Source of the DNA: CAIWXH01 sp964555675
GTDB taxonomy: Bacteria > Chloroflexota > Chloroflexia > Chloroflexales > Chloroflexaceae
NCBI GenBank assembly: GCA_964555675.1
Contig: CAZKTU010000281.1
Location: forward strand, 1-7,886
DNA length: 7,886 nucleotides
Direction of reading: 5' to 3'
Position numbers and translations under genes: made by a program. A model generated the notes under the pieces. It was not told the origin of the DNA, made no database searches, and saw nothing but the letters and a program-made list of their open reading frames with translations. Position 1 is the first letter of the stretch; each line of letters opens with the position of its first letter. Positions 5,992 through 7,886 of this stretch are shown here, piece after piece.

Positions 5992-6648
5992 TCAGTTTTG
6001 AGCCCGCCCGGCCCTGGCTCTTTCATCGATGGCGGCGAGGTAGGCGGCGAGCAGCTGCTGGGCCTCGGCGAGGATCCCCTTGACGTGCTCGGGGCCGCGC
6101 TGCTTTTCGGCCGTGACCAGGGCCAGCAGGGCCATGACGGCCGTCATGGCCACCCGCGCGGCCAGCGAGCGCTGATGGGGCGGCAAGGCGGGGCTGCGCA
6201 CGGCCAGGATCGCCTCGAGTTGCGCGGCGGCAATGTCCATGATTGCGGCGGCGGCCCCGGCCAAGTGCGGGTCGGCCCCGGCCTGGAGCACGATCCGCGT
6301 GAAGCCCATGCGCGCCGAGCCGAAGGCGACCATGGCCTCCAGCACCAGGCCGGCCAGGGCTTCGGGCGCGAGCTCGGCGGAGGCAGGCGCGAGCGCGGCG
6401 CTCAAGGCAGCGGCGGCGCCCTCCTGGTAGCGCAGGGCCACGGCGCCGACGATCGCCTCTTTGTTGGGGAAGAACTGGTAGAGCGAGCCGATCGGCACGC
6501 CCGCGCGGGCCGCGATCTGGTTGGTCGAGGCGGCCTCGTAGCCCACCTCGCCAAAGAGCTCCTCGGCCGCGTCGAGCAGGCGGGCCACGCGCTCTCTGCC
6601 CCGGGCCTGGCGGGGGCTGCGCCGCATGAGCGGGGTTTCGTCTTCCAT
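5992..6648 (-). CDS. TetR/AcrR family transcriptional regulator
   Basis: This 218-residue protein has the TetR plan. A basic N-terminus (RRSPRQARGRERVARLLDAA) leads into the helix-turn-helix EVGYEAASTNQIAARAGVPI (34-53) and GSLYQFFPNKEAIV (54-67), a textbook 'GS.Y.yF.sKe.l' signature. The C-terminal ligand-binding region (about 75-210) is Ala/Leu-rich and all-helical, and its ligand cannot be deduced. Start ATG 6646-6648 is supported by GGTGATC (part of AAGGGTGATC) just upstream, complementary to the 16S rRNA end. The gene is divergent from the epimerase gene, and two TGAGC-N4-GCTCA palindromes lie between them, so it most likely represses the epimerase and itself. The CpXC-gcv block follows 52 bp downstream on the same strand and may be partly read through from it. 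Confidence 0.93.
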   Translation of the reverse strand: MEDETPLMRRSPRQARGRERVARLLDAAEELFGEVGYEAASTNQIAARAGVPIGSLYQFFPNKEAIVGAVALRYQEGAAAALSAALAPASAELAPEALAGLVLEAMVAFGSARMGFTRIVLQAGADPHLAGAAAAIMDIAAAQLEAILAVRSPALPPHQRSLAARVAMTAVMALLALVTAEKQRGPEHVKGILAEAQQLLAAYLAAIDERARAGRAQN

Positions 6649-6661
6649 GGTCGGATCACCC

Positions 6662-6690
6662 TTGACAACGTGAGCAAGTGCTCATATTAT
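6662..6690 (+). promoter_or_regulatory. Sigma-70-type promoter of the epimerase gene
   Basis: TTGACA (6662-6667, exact consensus) is followed after 17 bp by TATTAT (6685-6690, one mismatch to TATAAT). Transcription would start near 6697, giving a leader of about 63 nt before the ATG at 6760. One operator palindrome fills most of the spacer and the other covers the start site. Confidence 0.8.
6671..6684. promoter_or_regulatory. TetR-type operator 1
   Basis: TGAGCAAGTGCTCA is a perfect 6-bp inverted repeat (TGAGCA/TGCTCA) around 2 bp, lying between the -35 and -10 boxes of the rightward promoter. Its flanks (CG before, T after) match those of operator 2, giving a shared CGTGAGC-N4-GCTCAT. Binding by the adjacent TetR protein is inferred. 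Confidence 0.75.
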
Positions 6691-6696
6691 TAATCG

Positions 6697-6710
6697 TGAG
6701 CGCTCGCTCA
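6697..6710. promoter_or_regulatory. TetR-type operator 2
   Basis: TGAGCGCTCGCTCA is a perfect 6-bp inverted repeat (TGAGCG/CGCTCA) around 2 bp, centred 26 bp from operator 1 and lying over the predicted transcription start of the epimerase gene. The outer five bases of each half-site are identical to those of operator 1; only the four central bases differ. Confidence 0.75.
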
Positions 6711-6748
6711 TGTTTTGAGGATACCACGCGACGCCCCACGTCGCAAGC

Positions 6749-6753
6749 GGAGG
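6749..6753 (+). promoter_or_regulatory. Ribosome binding site of the epimerase gene
   Basis: GGAGG ends 6 nt before the ATG at 6760. It selects this start over in-frame upstream codons such as the TTG at 6715. Confidence 0.8.
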
Positions 6754-6759
6754 CTGATT

Positions 6760-7806
6760 ATGCGCGCATTTGTCACCGGGGCCACAGGCCTGCTGGGCGG
6801 CAACCTGGTCGAGACCCTGATCGCAGACGGTCACAGCGTCACCGCCCTGGTGCGCTCGAAGGCAAAGGCCGGCCACCTGGCCGCCCTGGGCGTCAGCCTG
6901 GTCGAGGGCGACATGGAGCGAGTCGCGGGCTTCGCCCCGGCCCTGGCCGGCCACGACGTGCTCTTCCACGCCGCGGCCTACTTCCGCGAATACTACCAGC
7001 CGGGCGTCGACCACTGGGCGAAGCTCAAGGCGATCAACATCGACGGCACCCTCGAGCTGCTGCGGGCCGCCGAGGCCCACGGGCTCAGCCGGGTGGTCCA
7101 CACCAGCTCGAGCGGCGTCTACGGCAAGCGCCCCAACGGCCTGCCGGCCGACGAGAGCACCCCGCCCGACGCGCAGGTCTACGCGAACCTCTACTTCCGC
7201 AGCAAGCTGGAGGGCGACCAGGCCATCGACGCGTTTCTGCGCACGAGCAAGCTGCCGGTGGTGCTGATCCAGCCCGGCTGGATGTTCGGCCCGGGCGACC
7301 GGGCCCCGACCAGCAGCGGCCAGCTGCTGCTCGACTACCTGAATCGGCGCCTGCCGGTCAGCTTCCCCGGCTATGGCGCCCCCACCGACGCCCGCGACGT
7401 CGCCCGGGCCATGGCCAACGCCGCCGAGCGCGGCCGCAGCGGCGAGCGCTACATCGTGGGCGGCGACGAGCCGCTGCCCTTCCCGCAGCTCTTCGCCATG
7501 CTCGAGGAGCTCAGCGGCGTCCCGGCCCCGCGCATCAGCGTGCCCTACGGGGTCGTGCTCGCCGTCGCCCACGTCAGCGAGGCGGCCAGCCGCATCACCG
7601 GCAAGCCCGCCTCGATGCCGGTCGAGGGCATCAAGACCCTGCGCGAGCCCCACCCGCTCTCGTCCGCCAAGGCCGTGCGCGAGCTCGGGGCGACCTTCCG
7701 GCCCTTCAAGGAGACGCTGCGCGACGAGCTGGCCTGGTACGCCCGCCACCGCCCCGAGCTGGTCGGCCCGGCCGCCAACAGGCTGGCCACGCTGGCCCAG
7801 GCGTAG
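6760..7806 (+). CDS. NAD(P)-dependent epimerase/reductase, extended SDR family (dihydroflavonol-reductase-like)
   Basis: This 348-residue protein has the extended short-chain dehydrogenase plan. The Rossmann start MRAFVTGATGLLGGNLV carries TGATGLLG (6-13, GxxGxxG). LVEGDM (47-52) and FHAAAYF (69-75) follow. R32 after the second strand suggests NADP(H). The catalytic residues look intact: the serine cluster TSSSGVYG (115-122) and Y145/K149 in YFRSK. QPGWMFGPGD (171-180) and DARDVARAM (210-218) are typical of the DFR/sugar-epimerase-like subgroup, which also includes hopanoid-associated HpnA-type proteins. The substrate is not predictable; a small carbonyl compound, a nucleotide sugar or a lipid precursor are all possible. 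There is no signal peptide. Transcription probably starts at the promoter with two operators and is controlled by the divergent TetR protein. Confidence 0.9.
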   Translation: MRAFVTGATGLLGGNLVETLIADGHSVTALVRSKAKAGHLAALGVSLVEGDMERVAGFAPALAGHDVLFHAAAYFREYYQPGVDHWAKLKAINIDGTLELLRAAEAHGLSRVVHTSSSGVYGKRPNGLPADESTPPDAQVYANLYFRSKLEGDQAIDAFLRTSKLPVVLIQPGWMFGPGDRAPTSSGQLLLDYLNRRLPVSFPGYGAPTDARDVARAMANAAERGRSGERYIVGGDEPLPFPQLFAMLEELSGVPAPRISVPYGVVLAVAHVSEAASRITGKPASMPVEGIKTLREPHPLSSAKAVRELGATFRPFKETLRDELAWYARHRPELVGPAANRLATLAQA

Positions 7807-7886
7807 CGAGCAGGGGCAAGCCCCTGCTGACCCCCTTTTGCGAGGGGCAAGCCCCTGCGAACCCCTTTTGCGAGGGGCAAGCCCCT
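7807..7886. repeat. Tandem palindromic repeat, about 30 bp per unit, continuing past the window edge
   Basis: Three copies of AGGGGC-AA-GCCCCT (7812-7825, 7843-7856, 7873-7886) are joined by linkers of the type 'GCGAACCCCTTTTGCG', giving a period of 30-31 bp. The first copy has a longer perfect stem, AGCAGGGGC/GCCCCTGCT (7809-7828), just after the epimerase stop, followed by GACCCCCTTTT. It may serve as a weak intrinsic terminator, though the T-run is not next to the stem. The third copy is cut by the edge, so the total copy number is unknown. The units touch without spacers, so this is not a CRISPR array. Related GGGGC palindromes occur at 3034-3068. Confidence 0.85.

Noticed and set aside
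7807..7886. CRISPR array
   Set aside because: The copies are contiguous, with no unique spacers between them and no cas genes nearby; it is a tandem palindromic repeat.
1..7886. Insertion sequence, prophage, tRNA or rRNA genes
   Set aside because: No transposase, integrase or phage protein motifs, no target-site duplications and no tRNA-like cloverleaf or rRNA segments were found on either strand.

Overview
The window is GC-rich chromosomal DNA with tightly packed genes. It looks like a member of the Chloroflexota, perhaps the Roseiflexus/Kouleothrix side. This is an inference from a split (two-subunit) P-protein gene, a CpXC zinc-ribbon protein with 'HP-LL' helical repeats, a Uma2 nuclease-fold gene and short GC-rich palindromic repeats; it rests on family knowledge, not on a search.

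Layout. Bases 1-75 may hold the 3' end of a rightward gene cut by the window edge. From about 5990 down to 56, six genes read leftward in one close-packed block: a CpXC-domain protein, gcvT, gcvH, gcvPA, an aminoglycoside-phosphotransferase-like protein and a Uma2-family protein. The gaps are 11, 58, 118 and 97 bp, followed by a 4-bp ATGA overlap. An extended -10 promoter candidate lies just upstream of the CpXC gene. A leftward TetR-family regulator gene lies upstream of that, and a rightward NAD(P)-dependent epimerase/reductase gene is divergent from it. The last 80 bases are a roughly 30-bp tandem palindromic repeat that runs off the window.

How the genes fit together. GcvT (aminomethyltransferase), GcvH (lipoyl carrier) and GcvPA (one P-protein subunit) make up most of the glycine cleavage system, which converts glycine and tetrahydrofolate to CO2, ammonia, methylene-THF and NADH. 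The catalytic partner GcvPB and the shared L-protein (Lpd) are not in the window. The CpXC protein sits 11 bp upstream of gcvT and is probably co-transcribed with it, but its role is unknown.

The clearest regulatory circuit is the tetR/epimerase divergent region. Two copies of a TGAGC-N4-GCTCA palindrome sit on a near-consensus sigma-70 promoter (TTGACA, 17 bp, TATTAT) that faces the epimerase. This is the classic arrangement for local TetR repression.

The gaps between the gcv genes are unusually rich in hairpins: an 8-bp stem, a 17-bp perfect stem, an 11-bp perfect stem, and a pair of heptamer-repeat arms in inverted orientation. I see no convincing new defence or mobile system. The points most worth following are the CpXC repeat protein leading the gcv operon, the phosphotransferase-like protein lacking two metal-ligand residues, the paired operators and the repeat families.
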